Part shown: piece after piece, positions 1 to 8,276 of the stretch
How the letters are laid out: the number at the start of each line of letters is the position of its first letter
Position numbering within the stretch: position 1 is the stretch's first letter
Source of the DNA: Burkholderiaceae bacterium
GTDB lineage: Bacteria > Pseudomonadota > Gammaproteobacteria > Burkholderiales > Burkholderiaceae
Assembly: GCA_018261955.1 (NCBI GenBank)
Contig: JAGTRK010000009.1
Span: forward strand, 1-45,747
Direction: 5' to 3'
DNA: 45,747 nt
Made by a program: the position numbers and the translations under genes
The notes under the pieces: model-generated
Databases searched by the model: none
What the model was told of the DNA's origin: nothing
Seen by the model: only the letters and a program-made list of their open reading frames with translations

Positions 1-138
1 ACCTTTGGCTTCACCGCCGAATTTTTTGGTCAATACCGTGGTAATCGCCGCCGTTAATGTGGTTTTACCGTGATCCACGTGACCAATGGTACCGACGTTC
101 ACGTGCGGTTTGGTCCGTTCGAATTTTCCTTTTGCCAT
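1..138 (-). CDS. tuf: Elongation factor Tu, N-terminal 46 codons (runs off the left edge)
   Basis: EF-Tu delivers aminoacyl-tRNA to the ribosomal A site as a GTP complex in the cytoplasm. Only the start of the gene is in the window. The translation begins [20 protein letters not shown] and continues into the G1 loop GHVDHGKTT, which is diagnostic for EF-Tu. The ATG is at 136-138, about 84 bases after the fusA stop on the same strand, matching the usual last position of the str operon. The rest of the gene lies to the left of base 1, so integrity cannot be judged. Confidence 0.97.
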   Translation of the reverse strand, partial: MAKGKFERTKPHVNVGTIGHVDHGKTTLTAAITTVLTKKFGGEAKG

Positions 139-222
139 GATTTTTATTCCTTTTAAAAATGACTACTTTTTTCAATTAATAATGTTGGGGTTCGTGAATA
201 GCACTCACCCCAACCTACTTTA

Positions 223-2325
223 TTATTTAGCGCGCGCGCTCATCACTGCTTCAACGATGTTGCGTGGTGCTTCTGCATAGTGTTTGAACTCCATTGAATA
301 CGTCGCACGACCTTGGGTCGCAGAACGCAAATCAGTAGAATAACCAAACATTTCTGACAATGGTACTTCGGCTTTAATCGCTTTACCACCACCGATCATG
401 TCGTCCATACCTTGAACAATACCACGGCGTGATGACAAGTCGCCCATCACAGTACCCGTGTATTCTTCTGGGGTTTCAACTTCAACCGCCATCATCGGTT
501 CGAGCAATACAGGTTTCGCTTTGCGCATACCTTCTTTGAACGCCATCGAGCCTGCCATACGGAAAGCATTCTCGTTCGAGTCAACGTCATGGTATGAACC
601 AAAGTGAACGGTTACTTTCACGTCAACCACTGGATAGCCAGCAATCACACCTGATTTCAAGGTTTCTTCAACGCCTTTGCCCACCGCAGGGATGAATTCG
701 CGAGGAATCACACCGCCTTTGATTTCGTCCACGAATGAAAAGCCTGTACCTGGCTCTTGCGGTTCGAGTTTCAATACGCAGTGACCATACTGACCACGAC
801 CACCCGATTGCTTAACGAATTTCGCTTCAGCGTTTTCAACGGTTTCACGAATTGTTTCACGATACGCCACCTGCGGTTTACCGACGTTGGCTTCTACGTT
901 GAATTCGCGCTTCATACGATCCACGATAATTTCCAAGTGCAATTCACCCATACCGCCGATAATCGTTTGACCTGATTCTTCGTCAGTCGATACACGGAAT
1001 GATGGATCTTCTTGCGCCAAACGGTTCAATGCCAAGCCCATTTTTTCTTGGTCGGCTTTGGTTTTTGGTTCCACCGCTTGAGAAATCACGGGCTCTGGGA
1101 ACACCATGCGTTCCAAGATAATCGGTGCGTCCAAAGCACACAAGGTTTCACCTGTGGTCACGTCTTTCAAACCGATACACGCCGCGATGTCGCCTGCCAA
1201 TACTTCTTCAACAGGTTCACGCGAGTTCGCATGCATTTGTACGATACGACCGACGCGCTCTTTTTTATCCTTAACCGAGTTCAAAACCGTTTCGCCTGCT
1301 TTTAACACGCCCGAATAAACGCGCACAAACGTCAACTGACCTACAAATGGATCAGTCATTAATTTGAACGCCAACGCAGAGAATTTCTCTTTATCATCGG
1401 CTTTACGCGTCACGTGATTGCCACGATCGTCTTCGCCTTCAATCGCTTTCACGTCCAAAGGTGATGGCATGTAGTCCAATACCGCGTCCAACATGGCTTG
1501 TACACCTTTGTTTTTAAACGCTGTACCGCACATCATCGGTTGAATTTCACACGCGAGAGTGCGCAAACGCAAACCTTTTTTGATTTCGTCTTCGGTCAAA
1601 TCACCTTCTTCAAGGTATTTGTTCATCAATTCTTCAGTCGCTTCGGCAGCCGATTCAACCATTTGCTCGCGCCATGATTGTGCAGACTCAGCCAATTCAG
1701 CAGGGATATCGCGGTATTCGAATTTCGTACCTTGTGATGCTTCATCCCAGAAAATCGCTTTCATTTTGACCAAATCGACCACACCTTGGAAGTTTTCTTC
1801 CGCGCCGATTGGAATTTGAATCGGTACTGGATTTGCGCGCAAACGGGTTTTCATCCCTTCAACGACTTTAAAAAAGTTTGCGCCCGTACGATCCATTTTA
1901 TTCACAAATGCCAGGCGCGGCACTTGATATTTATTGGCTTGACGCCATACTGTTTCGGATTGGGGTTGTACACCACCGACCGCGCAATACACCATACATG
2001 CGCCATCCAACACACGCATTGAACGCTCTACTTCAATCGTAAAGTCAACGTGACCTGGGGTATCAATGATGTTAATGCGGTGTTCAGGGTATGTCCCTGC
2101 CATACCTTTCCAAAACGTCGTGGTCGCTGCCGAAGTAATCGTGATACCACGTTCTTGCTCTTGTTCCATCCAGTCCATCGTTGCCGCGCCGTCATGAACT
2201 TCACCAATTTTGTGGTTCACGCCAGTGTAAAACAGTACGCGTTCAGTCGTTGTGGTTTTACCTGCGTCAATGTGGGCAGAAATACCAATATTACGATAAC
2301 GCTCAATAGGGGTCTTACGAGCCAT
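223..2325 (-). CDS. fusA: Elongation factor G
   Basis: EF-G is the GTPase that drives translocation of tRNA and mRNA on the ribosome and, with RRF, ribosome recycling. The 700-residue product has the usual length. The G1 loop AHIDAGKTT is at residues 17-25, followed by DTPGH and NKMD GTPase motifs, then domains II to V ending in ARAK. An in-frame upstream start would add 17 residues (start at 2376), but the ATG at 2323-2325 has AGGA about 7 bases upstream and gives the conserved [20 protein letters not shown] start, so the shorter form is preferred. It sits between rpsG and tuf on the minus strand and is probably cotranscribed from the rpsL promoter. Confidence 0.98.
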   Translation of the reverse strand: MARKTPIERYRNIGISAHIDAGKTTTTERVLFYTGVNHKIGEVHDGAATMDWMEQEQERGITITSAATTTFWKGMAGTYPEHRINIIDTPGHVDFTIEVERSMRVLDGACMVYCAVGGVQPQSETVWRQANKYQVPRLAFVNKMDRTGANFFKVVEGMKTRLRANPVPIQIPIGAEENFQGVVDLVKMKAIFWDEASQGTKFEYRDIPAELAESAQSWREQMVESAAEATEELMNKYLEEGDLTEDEIKKGLRLRTLACEIQPMMCGTAFKNKGVQAMLDAVLDYMPSPLDVKAIEGEDDRGNHVTRKADDKEKFSALAFKLMTDPFVGQLTFVRVYSGVLKAGETVLNSVKDKKERVGRIVQMHANSREPVEEVLAGDIAACIGLKDVTTGETLCALDAPIILERMVFPEPVISQAVEPKTKADQEKMGLALNRLAQEDPSFRVSTDEESGQTIIGGMGELHLEIIVDRMKREFNVEANVGKPQVAYRETIRETVENAEAKFVKQSGGRGQYGHCVLKLEPQEPGTGFSFVDEIKGGVIPREFIPAVGKGVEETLKSGVIAGYPVVDVKVTVHFGSYHDVDSNENAFRMAGSMAFKEGMRKAKPVLLEPMMAVEVETPEEYTGTVMGDLSSRRGIVQGMDDMIGGGKAIKAEVPLSEMFGYSTDLRSATQGRATYSMEFKHYAEAPRNIVEAVMSARAK

Positions 2326-2487
2326 AATAATCCTTTTTTGAAAAAAGCAACTTGTGACTTGCGGTGCTTTTCTCATTTATTAGTTAAAACTGTTGCTCTC
2401 ATTTGAAAACAATTACAACAGTGTGTTACATCTTTTTTATGATGCAAGGCGGTGGGGCGAATACGCCCAACGCCAACACCACAAAAA

Positions 2488-2958
2488 TTAGAAGCGGAAA
2501 TGCGAGAATGCTTTATTTGCTTCGGCCATGCGGTGGACTTCATCACGTTTTTTCATCGCACCACCACGACCTTCGGCCGCATCCATCAATTCGCCAGCCA
2601 AGCGCAAAGCCATGGTTTTTTCACCACGCTTTTTAGCCGCTTCACGTAACCAACGCATAGACAACGCAGCGCGGCGCGATGGACGCACTTCTACAGGCAC
2701 CTGATAATTCGCACCACCGACGCGGCGGCTTTTCACTTCAACCAATGGTTTTGCATTGGCAAGTGCTGTCAAAAACACTTCCATTGGGTCTTTACCCGAT
2801 TTGGTAGCAATTTGTTCCAAGGCACCATAAGCAATGCCCTCAGCCACAGATTTTTTACCAGACAACATAATTACATTCATGAATTTAGCCAATTCAACGG
2901 ATCCGAATTTTGGATCTGGCAAAATATCACGTTTAGGGACTTCACGACGACGAGGCAT
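2488..2958 (-). CDS. rpsG: 30S ribosomal protein S7
   Basis: S7 binds the 3' major domain of 16S rRNA, nucleates assembly of the 30S head and lines the mRNA exit path. The 156-residue protein starts [18 protein letters not shown], typical of bacterial S7, and its length matches the family. A good ribosome-binding site (AGGAAG, about 7 bases upstream) supports the ATG at 2956-2958. It is the second gene of the str operon. The 195 bases between rpsL and rpsG are unusually structured (see the regulatory entry there), in the place where S7 autoregulates the operon in E. coli. Confidence 0.98.
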   Translation of the reverse strand: MPRRREVPKRDILPDPKFGSVELAKFMNVIMLSGKKSVAEGIAYGALEQIATKSGKDPMEVFLTALANAKPLVEVKSRRVGGANYQVPVEVRPSRRAALSMRWLREAAKKRGEKTMALRLAGELMDAAEGRGGAMKKRDEVHRMAEANKAFSHFRF

Positions 2959-2979
2959 CTCATCTTCCTTTCTTCAGTT

Positions 2980-3093
2980 GGTCACAACGACCAGATAACT
3001 CACATTCAATATTCAAGTTATCACTTACTCGGCAACCCAAACATCACAGGCACACCGTAGCTTTAATAAAAAATTTAAACTTTATTTAAAGTT
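2980..3093 (-). promoter_or_regulatory. Structured rpsL-rpsG intercistronic region, candidate S7 control site
   Basis: Read on the minus strand, the gap contains an AT-rich hairpin (AACTTT/AAAGTT, 3078-3093) followed by six T (3068-3073), like a weak internal terminator. Nearer rpsG are an inverted repeat GATAACT/AGTTATC (arms 2994-3000 and 3016-3022) and a small hairpin GGTC/GACC (2980-2992). In E. coli S7 represses its operon by binding this intercistronic region. Whether these stems mimic the 16S rRNA S7 site is an inference and was not tested. Confidence 0.35.
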
Positions 3094-3153
3094 CAAACTT
3101 AAACTCAATACAACCGCGCTCGATTAAGTACGCGACAAACATCACATCGCCGG

Positions 3154-3531
3154 TTAAGCGGCTTTAGGACGTTTTGCACCGTATTTAGAGCGGGATTGTT
3201 TACGATCTTTAACACCTTGCAAGTCCAAAGAACCGCGCACGATGTGGTAACGTACACCTGGCAAATCCTTTACACGACCACCGCGAATCAACACGACACT
3301 ATGCTCTTGCAAGTTATGACCTTCACCACCGATATACGAAATCACTTCAAAGCCGTTGGTTAAACGAACTTTGGCAACTTTACGCATCGCAGAGTTAGGT
3401 TTTTTAGGAGTTGTGGTGTACACACGGGTACACACACCACGTTTTTGTGGGCAATTGTCCAATGCGGGAGATTTGCTCACTTCACGTATTTGAGTACGTG
3501 GTTTACGCACTAACTGGTTGATAGTTGGCAT
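3154..3531 (-). CDS. rpsL: 30S ribosomal protein S12
   Basis: S12 sits at the decoding centre and controls translational accuracy. The 125-residue product starts [20 protein letters not shown] and has the two loops in which streptomycin resistance arises. K43 (in TPKKPNSA) and K88 (in GRVKDLP) are both the wild-type lysine, so the sequence predicts no classical rpsL streptomycin resistance. It is the first gene of the rpsL-rpsG-fusA-tuf operon. Unlike in many proteobacteria, the gene just upstream is not rpoC but a divergent glycosyltransferase. Confidence 0.98.
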   Translation of the reverse strand: MPTINQLVRKPRTQIREVSKSPALDNCPQKRGVCTRVYTTTPKKPNSAMRKVAKVRLTNGFEVISYIGGEGHNLQEHSVVLIRGGRVKDLPGVRYHIVRGSLDLQGVKDRKQSRSKYGAKRPKAA

Positions 3532-3656
3532 TGTTTTAATCCAATAATAAACATGACTTTCGTTTAATCACGGCAATTTTGCACCGATTCAAACCTGTAC
3601 AAAACCACACTTTTCACCGATGTCGCACGCAACATCAGTTACTGACTAAACACGAG

Positions 3657-3707
3657 ATTCATTGAAATAAACACACACGGCAAAATGCCTCGTGTATTTC
3701 AACGAAT
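3657..3707 (-). promoter_or_regulatory. Hairpin at the 5' end of the str operon leader
   Basis: Arms at 3657-3669 and 3695-3707 (ATTCATTGAAATA against TATTTCAACGAAT) pair at 12 of 13 positions. The loop contains a second perfect small hairpin (GGCA-AAA-TGCC) flanked by CAC/GTG. Given the promoter at 3713-3741, transcription should begin at about 3705, so the hairpin would be the very 5' end of a roughly 170-base leader. An alternative pairing of ACACGAG (just upstream of the first arm) with CTCGTGT is possible. It could stabilise the mRNA or be a regulatory switch; function is unknown. Confidence 0.45.
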
Positions 3708-3712
3708 TTAGT

Positions 3713-3741
3713 ATCATACACATATCTTTTCACATGGTCAA
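3713..3741 (-). promoter_or_regulatory. Sigma-70 promoter of the str operon
   Basis: On the minus strand, TTGACC (3736-3741) is followed by a 17-base spacer and TATGAT (3713-3718). Each hexamer matches the consensus at five of six positions at optimal spacing. Transcription would start near 3705 and run into rpsL with a leader of about 170 bases. This is the only strong promoter seen in the 385-base rpsL/glycosyltransferase gap (3532-3916). No convincing promoter was seen for the plus-strand gene on the other side. Confidence 0.75.
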
Positions 3742-3916
3742 CGCTCTATTATTTGAAAAACGCAGTATTTCTTTGATTTATCAACAATTTACAACAAATC
3801 CGACACAAACCCACAAATTAGTTTCACGCCTATCATTTGCTTTTTATATGCTTATCCGCCACAATGCAGACATTCTTTGAAATACCCAACAATCCAAAAA
3901 AATTAGATTAAAACTT

Positions 3917-4633
3917 ATGGTCAATGTCATCTGCATGAAATGGGGCACCAAATACGGCGCTGATTATGTCAATCGCCTGCACAACATGGTGCAGCGTCAC
4001 TTGAGCTTACCGAACCGTTTTGTTTGCCTCACCGATGACGCGACGGGTATTCAATCAGGCATCGAAACCTTCCCCATTCCCGAAATGCCGATTGCTCTGA
4101 GCGGTCCTGAACGTGGCTGGAAAAAATTACTCACTTTTTCAGCAACGTTATACGATTTACAAGGCGAAACGCTGTTTTTAGATGTCGATTTAATTATCAC
4201 GGGCAGTTTGGATGATTTTTTCAAGCCCGTGGGTGACGTTTTTGTGATTCGTGAGTGGAAATCGCGACACGGTTTGGGCAACACGTCCGTATACCGTTTT
4301 AAGATTGGCACGCACCCAGAAGTGCTGGATAATTTCGCGCGCAATTTTGACACCATTCGCCAGCAATTTCGCCACGAGCAGGCCTATTTGTGCGACTTTT
4401 TGACCCAAAAAGGAGCACTGCATTTTTGGGATGCGACTTGGGTGCGCAGCTTCAAACGCCACTGTATGCACTACTTCCCAAAATCCTTATTCGTTGCGCC
4501 CCAGTTGCCTGCTGACACACGAATATTGATATTCCACGGGCATCCGCTACCTGATGAAGCCATCGTAGGAAAAACAGGAAAATGGTATCGGTTTGCAAGA
4601 CCTGCCAAATGGATTGCTGAGTATTGGAAATAA
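3917..4633 (+). CDS. Glycosyltransferase, GT8-like nucleotide-sugar fold
   Basis: Probable cytoplasmic glycosyltransferase of LPS or other surface-glycan synthesis. The 238-residue protein begins with a beta-strand pattern (VNVICMKWGTKYG), has LFLDVDLIITGSLDDFF with a DxD-type metal/nucleotide-sugar motif at D89-D91, and an FHGHP segment near residue 210 that recalls the C-terminal histidine of retaining GT-A enzymes. Donor and acceptor cannot be told. No strong ribosome-binding site is visible before the ATG. It is divergent from the str operon and is followed 92 bases later by an RgpF-family gene, so the two probably belong together. Confidence 0.65.
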   Translation: MVNVICMKWGTKYGADYVNRLHNMVQRHLSLPNRFVCLTDDATGIQSGIETFPIPEMPIALSGPERGWKKLLTFSATLYDLQGETLFLDVDLIITGSLDDFFKPVGDVFVIREWKSRHGLGNTSVYRFKIGTHPEVLDNFARNFDTIRQQFRHEQAYLCDFLTQKGALHFWDATWVRSFKRHCMHYFPKSLFVAPQLPADTRILIFHGHPLPDEAIVGKTGKWYRFARPAKWIAEYWK

Positions 4634-4725
4634 TGGCATTCGCCAAGCAATGCAACGATTCATATTGTTTAAACTGACATATTCGCTTTCAGGTTTTTAA
4701 TCATCAAAACGCGAAAGATGACACC

Positions 4726-5622
4726 ATGGCATTACAACCCAAACGGATTGCGCTTTTTAGTAGTTATTTTGAAACTGAAGCCTTGCCGTACTACATCAAG
4801 TTTTACCTTAATCAGTTGCGACCTCATGCGACGCACATCGTATTTATTACCACTGACGCTAAGCCATTACGAGCGGAAGATGCAAACTGGTTAGGCGAGC
4901 ATGTGGAGCAGATTGTATTGGTCAAAAATGAAGGCTTCGATTTTGGTATGTGGCAAAAAGTGCTCTACCAAACTGAAGGAATTGAATCATTTGACGAACT
5001 CATTTTGCTCAACGACTCTTGTGTCTGTTTTAGTGACTTGGATTATTACTTCAATTGGCACCATAAAACCCCAGCAGACGTAACAGGCATGACCATATCG
5101 AATGACGTGTCGTTGCATATTCAATCATTTTTTATGGTCATCAAGAAACCCGCCTTGTCGACGGTCGTCAACCACATCAAATCACTGCCCTTACGCAACA
5201 CTGTATTCTCTGAAGTCATTGCTATGGGTGAACTTGGCTTATCGTCTGAAATAATGCGCAAAGAATTTTCTATTGACGCGCTTTTTGTCGCCCAGCGTGA
5301 CGACCTCAAAAATCCCATGTACGCGCACTGCCTCAATTTGATTAAGCAACATCACATCCCTTTGGTTAAAAGAAAATTATTTCAAAACTACCACATGGAC
5401 GCGATGTTGCACATATATGGCCTGACGGGCAGTTACCATCATCGTGCCTTGTTAAAATTTATTCAAACACACCATCATTTGAGTGACGACATGATGACTT
5501 TATTGTTTTCAGCTGACCCAATTAAATTGAACACAACAAAAAGACTTAAGCTCTATTTGAAAGTATTGGTGAAAAAATTGGGCAACTTAAAAGACTGGCG
5601 CACAAGAGATGGTCTCTCATGA
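4726..5622 (+). CDS. RgpF-family (rhamnan synthesis F) glycan protein
   Basis: The 298-residue protein has the pattern of the RgpF family: an N-terminal segment IALFSSYFE, then NEGFDFGMWQKVL at about residues 67-79, then LILLNDSCVCF. Members occur in polysaccharide clusters and are thought to be glycosyltransferases, first named from streptococcal rhamnan synthesis. The rest of the protein is rich in His and Lys and has no transmembrane segment. It is transcribed with the preceding glycosyltransferase and converges on the GT2 gene that ends 21 bases downstream. Substrate unknown. Confidence 0.7.
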   Translation: MALQPKRIALFSSYFETEALPYYIKFYLNQLRPHATHIVFITTDAKPLRAEDANWLGEHVEQIVLVKNEGFDFGMWQKVLYQTEGIESFDELILLNDSCVCFSDLDYYFNWHHKTPADVTGMTISNDVSLHIQSFFMVIKKPALSTVVNHIKSLPLRNTVFSEVIAMGELGLSSEIMRKEFSIDALFVAQRDDLKNPMYAHCLNLIKQHHIPLVKRKLFQNYHMDAMLHIYGLTGSYHHRALLKFIQTHHHLSDDMMTLLFSADPIKLNTTKRLKLYLKVLVKKLGNLKDWRTRDGLS

Positions 5623-5643
5623 AACCTTGGCAATCAAAACCGC

Positions 5644-6597
5644 TTAAAAAATTTTCCAATATTTAATATAAGCAAGCGCAAATGTAAGCCCACGTTTTTG
5701 CTGAATGGCTCGTCCGAGCAACTTGTACCAAGGCATTTCAGATGTATAAATGGACTCTATCAACTCCAAACGAGATTTTTCTCTCGTCAAATAGGCGACT
5801 ATGTCATTGCGCTCAACACGGCGCGCATCTTGTAATCTTTGTTGACATACGGCCATTCGAATGCGGGTGTTTTTGAGATCAAGTAATCGTTTTTGTGTGC
5901 GGTCATTGGGCTTATTGCGTCCAGCTTGTGAGAGCCCTTGTGTATGAACCCGATAAAGCACCATTGGTTGATCCGCATAGACAATGGATTGCGGACCTCC
6001 CAATAATTGCGCACGAAACGCCATCACCATGTCTTCATAAGCTCGCGCATATTGGATATCGCCAAAAACTTGCCACAAGGTGCGCTGCCACGCACATGTT
6101 GCACCAATCAACCATGAGTAACGTCGTGCTGCCTGAATATCATTCAGGTTGTTTTTTTCTTGCGCAGGCGCAGCGAGCCCCAATAACACACCATCAACAT
6201 CCATCTCCTGTACGGCACTGTGCACCAATAATGTATGAGGATGCTGCTGAAATAAGTTTAATAATTTCGAGATACGATTGGGTTGGGCAATGTCATCACC
6301 AGCCGCATACACGATGATGTCACCAGTACTCATACGCACCACGTGGTTGATGTGCGCAATTAGCCCAACATTGTGTGGCATTCGATTCAAAACAATTGTG
6401 TGCTGGCCTGTGTATGCTTGTTCAATTGATTGCATGATGGCAAACGTATCATCGTTTGAAGCATCATCCGACCAAATAATTTCCATCGGTTCAACTTGTG
6501 TTTGCAATAAAATTGACTCACAAGCACTGCGAATAAATGCGGCTTGGTTGTATGCAATCAACACTACACTGACATTTGGTGTGGGAGATTGCATCAT
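5644..6597 (-). CDS. Glycosyltransferase family 2
   Basis: Inverting GT-A glycosyltransferase, probably adding a sugar to LPS core or O-chain on the cytoplasmic side. The N-terminus VSVVLIAYNQAAFIRSACES is the classic GT2 start, followed by SDDASNDDT and a YAAGDD metal-binding segment. The start is taken at the ATG at 6595-6597, which overlaps the TGA of the upstream gene as ATGA and has GGAG about 7 bases upstream; a longer start at 6615 is possible. The overlap implies translational coupling with the GT25 gene. The product is 317 residues. Confidence 0.85.
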   Translation of the reverse strand: MMQSPTPNVSVVLIAYNQAAFIRSACESILLQTQVEPMEIIWSDDASNDDTFAIMQSIEQAYTGQHTIVLNRMPHNVGLIAHINHVVRMSTGDIIVYAAGDDIAQPNRISKLLNLFQQHPHTLLVHSAVQEMDVDGVLLGLAAPAQEKNNLNDIQAARRYSWLIGATCAWQRTLWQVFGDIQYARAYEDMVMAFRAQLLGGPQSIVYADQPMVLYRVHTQGLSQAGRNKPNDRTQKRLLDLKNTRIRMAVCQQRLQDARRVERNDIVAYLTREKSRLELIESIYTSEMPWYKLLGRAIQQKRGLTFALAYIKYWKIF

Positions 6598-7334
6598 TTT
6601 TGACTCCAAGCCCACTTAAATCGTTTTAACTCATTGCGGATACGAAAAAGATAAGTGCTTAATCTTTTGTACCAAACAAATGAGCGATTTGCAGTTGTCG
6701 TAATCGTTGATTCAGTGCCATCCCCTGCTGCCACAGGCGAAGGGGTCACAATCCGCATTTTCCCACCGTACAGCCAAGGTTGCTCCAATGCGTGATCAAA
6801 AGGCAAACTCATTGGTAACAACGTCTCAAGAACCGCATGAGCCGCTACGCGATTGTATAGAAGTGCTGCGGTATTACAATGACGTGCCAAAGGCACGCCC
6901 AATTTATATTTTCCATCCAATTCAATACATTTAATCGGGTAGGCTCGATGAAACCCAGACAACTTAACCACGTCCCACTGAGGGGTTATTGACAGTAATT
7001 TATACAAAACCTGTGGAAAATCATCTGCTGGGAATGCGTCATCTTCTAAAATCAACGCATACTCATTAGCACTCTGCAAAAAGACCTTTAATGCTCGAAT
7101 ATGCGACAGATAGCAACCCACTTCCGCACGCGCAATTGGTTTACCGTGACAACGCTCATAATTACGTTCATCCACCTCAGAACTTAACAACTCGGGCAAC
7201 AAACTGCCGTCAACTGCCGATATTCGCTGCCACTCAAAAGGCATATTCGCCAACCGCGCTTCCATATTATTCAAGCGGTCTGGTGAGCGATCCAAATTAA
7301 TCACATAACATTGTAAATTCAACTTCATACTCAT
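6594..7334 (-). CDS. Glycosyltransferase family 25 (LPS galactosyltransferase-like)
   Basis: The 246-residue protein has the family 25 hallmarks: YVINLDRSPDRLNNM near the N-terminus, SAVDG, EVGCYLSHIRAL, and ALILEDDAFPAD with the acidic metal-binding motif. Members transfer hexoses, often galactose, to lipooligosaccharide (Lex1/LgtB-type enzymes). The ATG at 7332-7334 overlaps the TGA of the preceding GT2 gene (ATGA) and its own TGA overlaps the next start, so three glycosyltransferase genes are translationally linked. An internal ATG two codons later is an alternative start. Confidence 0.88.
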   Translation of the reverse strand: MSMKLNLQCYVINLDRSPDRLNNMEARLANMPFEWQRISAVDGSLLPELLSSEVDERNYERCHGKPIARAEVGCYLSHIRALKVFLQSANEYALILEDDAFPADDFPQVLYKLLSITPQWDVVKLSGFHRAYPIKCIELDGKYKLGVPLARHCNTAALLYNRVAAHAVLETLLPMSLPFDHALEQPWLYGGKMRIVTPSPVAAGDGTESTITTTANRSFVWYKRLSTYLFRIRNELKRFKWAWSQK

Positions 7335-8263
7335 CTCTTTGATGGATTGCTGGAGGTATCTGTAGCAAACGCTGTATTAAAACGTTGCGTTACCGTTAAC
7401 ATGCCAATAAATCGCCCTGCCATACGTCCAAACAGTCGAAAATTTAAAGTCAATAGATGCAAAATTGACATAAAAAAACCAGAAACCAAAGTTTTTAGAC
7501 GCACTTTTTTTGCTTTAGCAACACCTTGGTATTTTTGCGTGATCCACACTTTAGATTGAGCATGGTGGTAGCCACGCCAATACTCTTGTTTGACCACATT
7601 GTTGGTTTTCACTGAGCCGCGGGAACTGTGTTGAATTTGAACATATGGCGTCAAGACAATGGCTTTTTTGGCATCAAAATACTTATTACATAAATCATCA
7701 TCTTCATAGTACAAGAAAAAATTTTCATCAAAATAACCCAGCGCACGGGTATTCTCCATTTGTACCAATAAAACAGCACCTGTCGCAAAACCCACGCAAC
7801 AATCGCCAGTTGCCGCCTCCCCTTTTGATTTCCATAAGTGTTTGACCCAACTATAATTGACGCTTTTATGTGATTTATTATCTGTCAACTGTGGCGCAAT
7901 CATCGCCGCATCTGGATACCGCTGCGCACACTTGACCAACCCCACAACTTTTTCAGCCGAGATTTGGCAGTCAGGGTTTAGAAGCAAAGCATAAGGGGTC
8001 GTCACTTGGTGCAACGCAGCGTTGTTTGCAGCACCAAAGCCCATATTTTGTTTTTGTTGGATGACACGCGCCTGTGGTAGGTGATGCCCAATCCGTGCAA
8101 CCGTGTCATCTGAACTGGCATTATCGACAAAAATCAAATGAGGCTGCGTCATTAGTCCATCCGCCAACTGAGGGATGCAATGGGCACTGTTGTACGTCAC
8201 GACAATCACTGTCACCAATGTTTGATAGTCTATTAACCCCGACTCATTGTTTTTATCATTCAT
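7331..8263 (-). CDS. Glycosyltransferase family 2 (WbbL/rhamnosyltransferase-like)
   Basis: The 310-residue protein has VTVIVVTYNSAHCIPQLADGL at the start, FVDNASSDDT, the NMGFGAANN segment typical of WbbL-type enzymes, LLLNPDCQ, and FFLYYEDDDLCNKYF as the acceptor/catalytic-base region. That combination is most often seen in rhamnosyl- or related deoxysugar transferases, but the sugar cannot be fixed from sequence. A C-terminal hydrophobic stretch (VSGFFMSILHLLTLNFRLF) may attach it to the membrane. It follows msbA on the minus strand with a 13-base gap, so msbA and the three transferases are probably one operon. Confidence 0.83.
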   Translation of the reverse strand: MNDKNNESGLIDYQTLVTVIVVTYNSAHCIPQLADGLMTQPHLIFVDNASSDDTVARIGHHLPQARVIQQKQNMGFGAANNAALHQVTTPYALLLNPDCQISAEKVVGLVKCAQRYPDAAMIAPQLTDNKSHKSVNYSWVKHLWKSKGEAATGDCCVGFATGAVLLVQMENTRALGYFDENFFLYYEDDDLCNKYFDAKKAIVLTPYVQIQHSSRGSVKTNNVVKQEYWRGYHHAQSKVWITQKYQGVAKAKKVRLKTLVSGFFMSILHLLTLNFRLFGRMAGRFIGMLTVTQRFNTAFATDTSSNPSKR

Positions 8264-8276
8264 GAGACATATCCAA

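Noticed and set aside
3157..3531. Streptomycin-resistance alleles in rpsL
   Set aside because: Both diagnostic positions, K43 and K88, are lysine as in sensitive strains.
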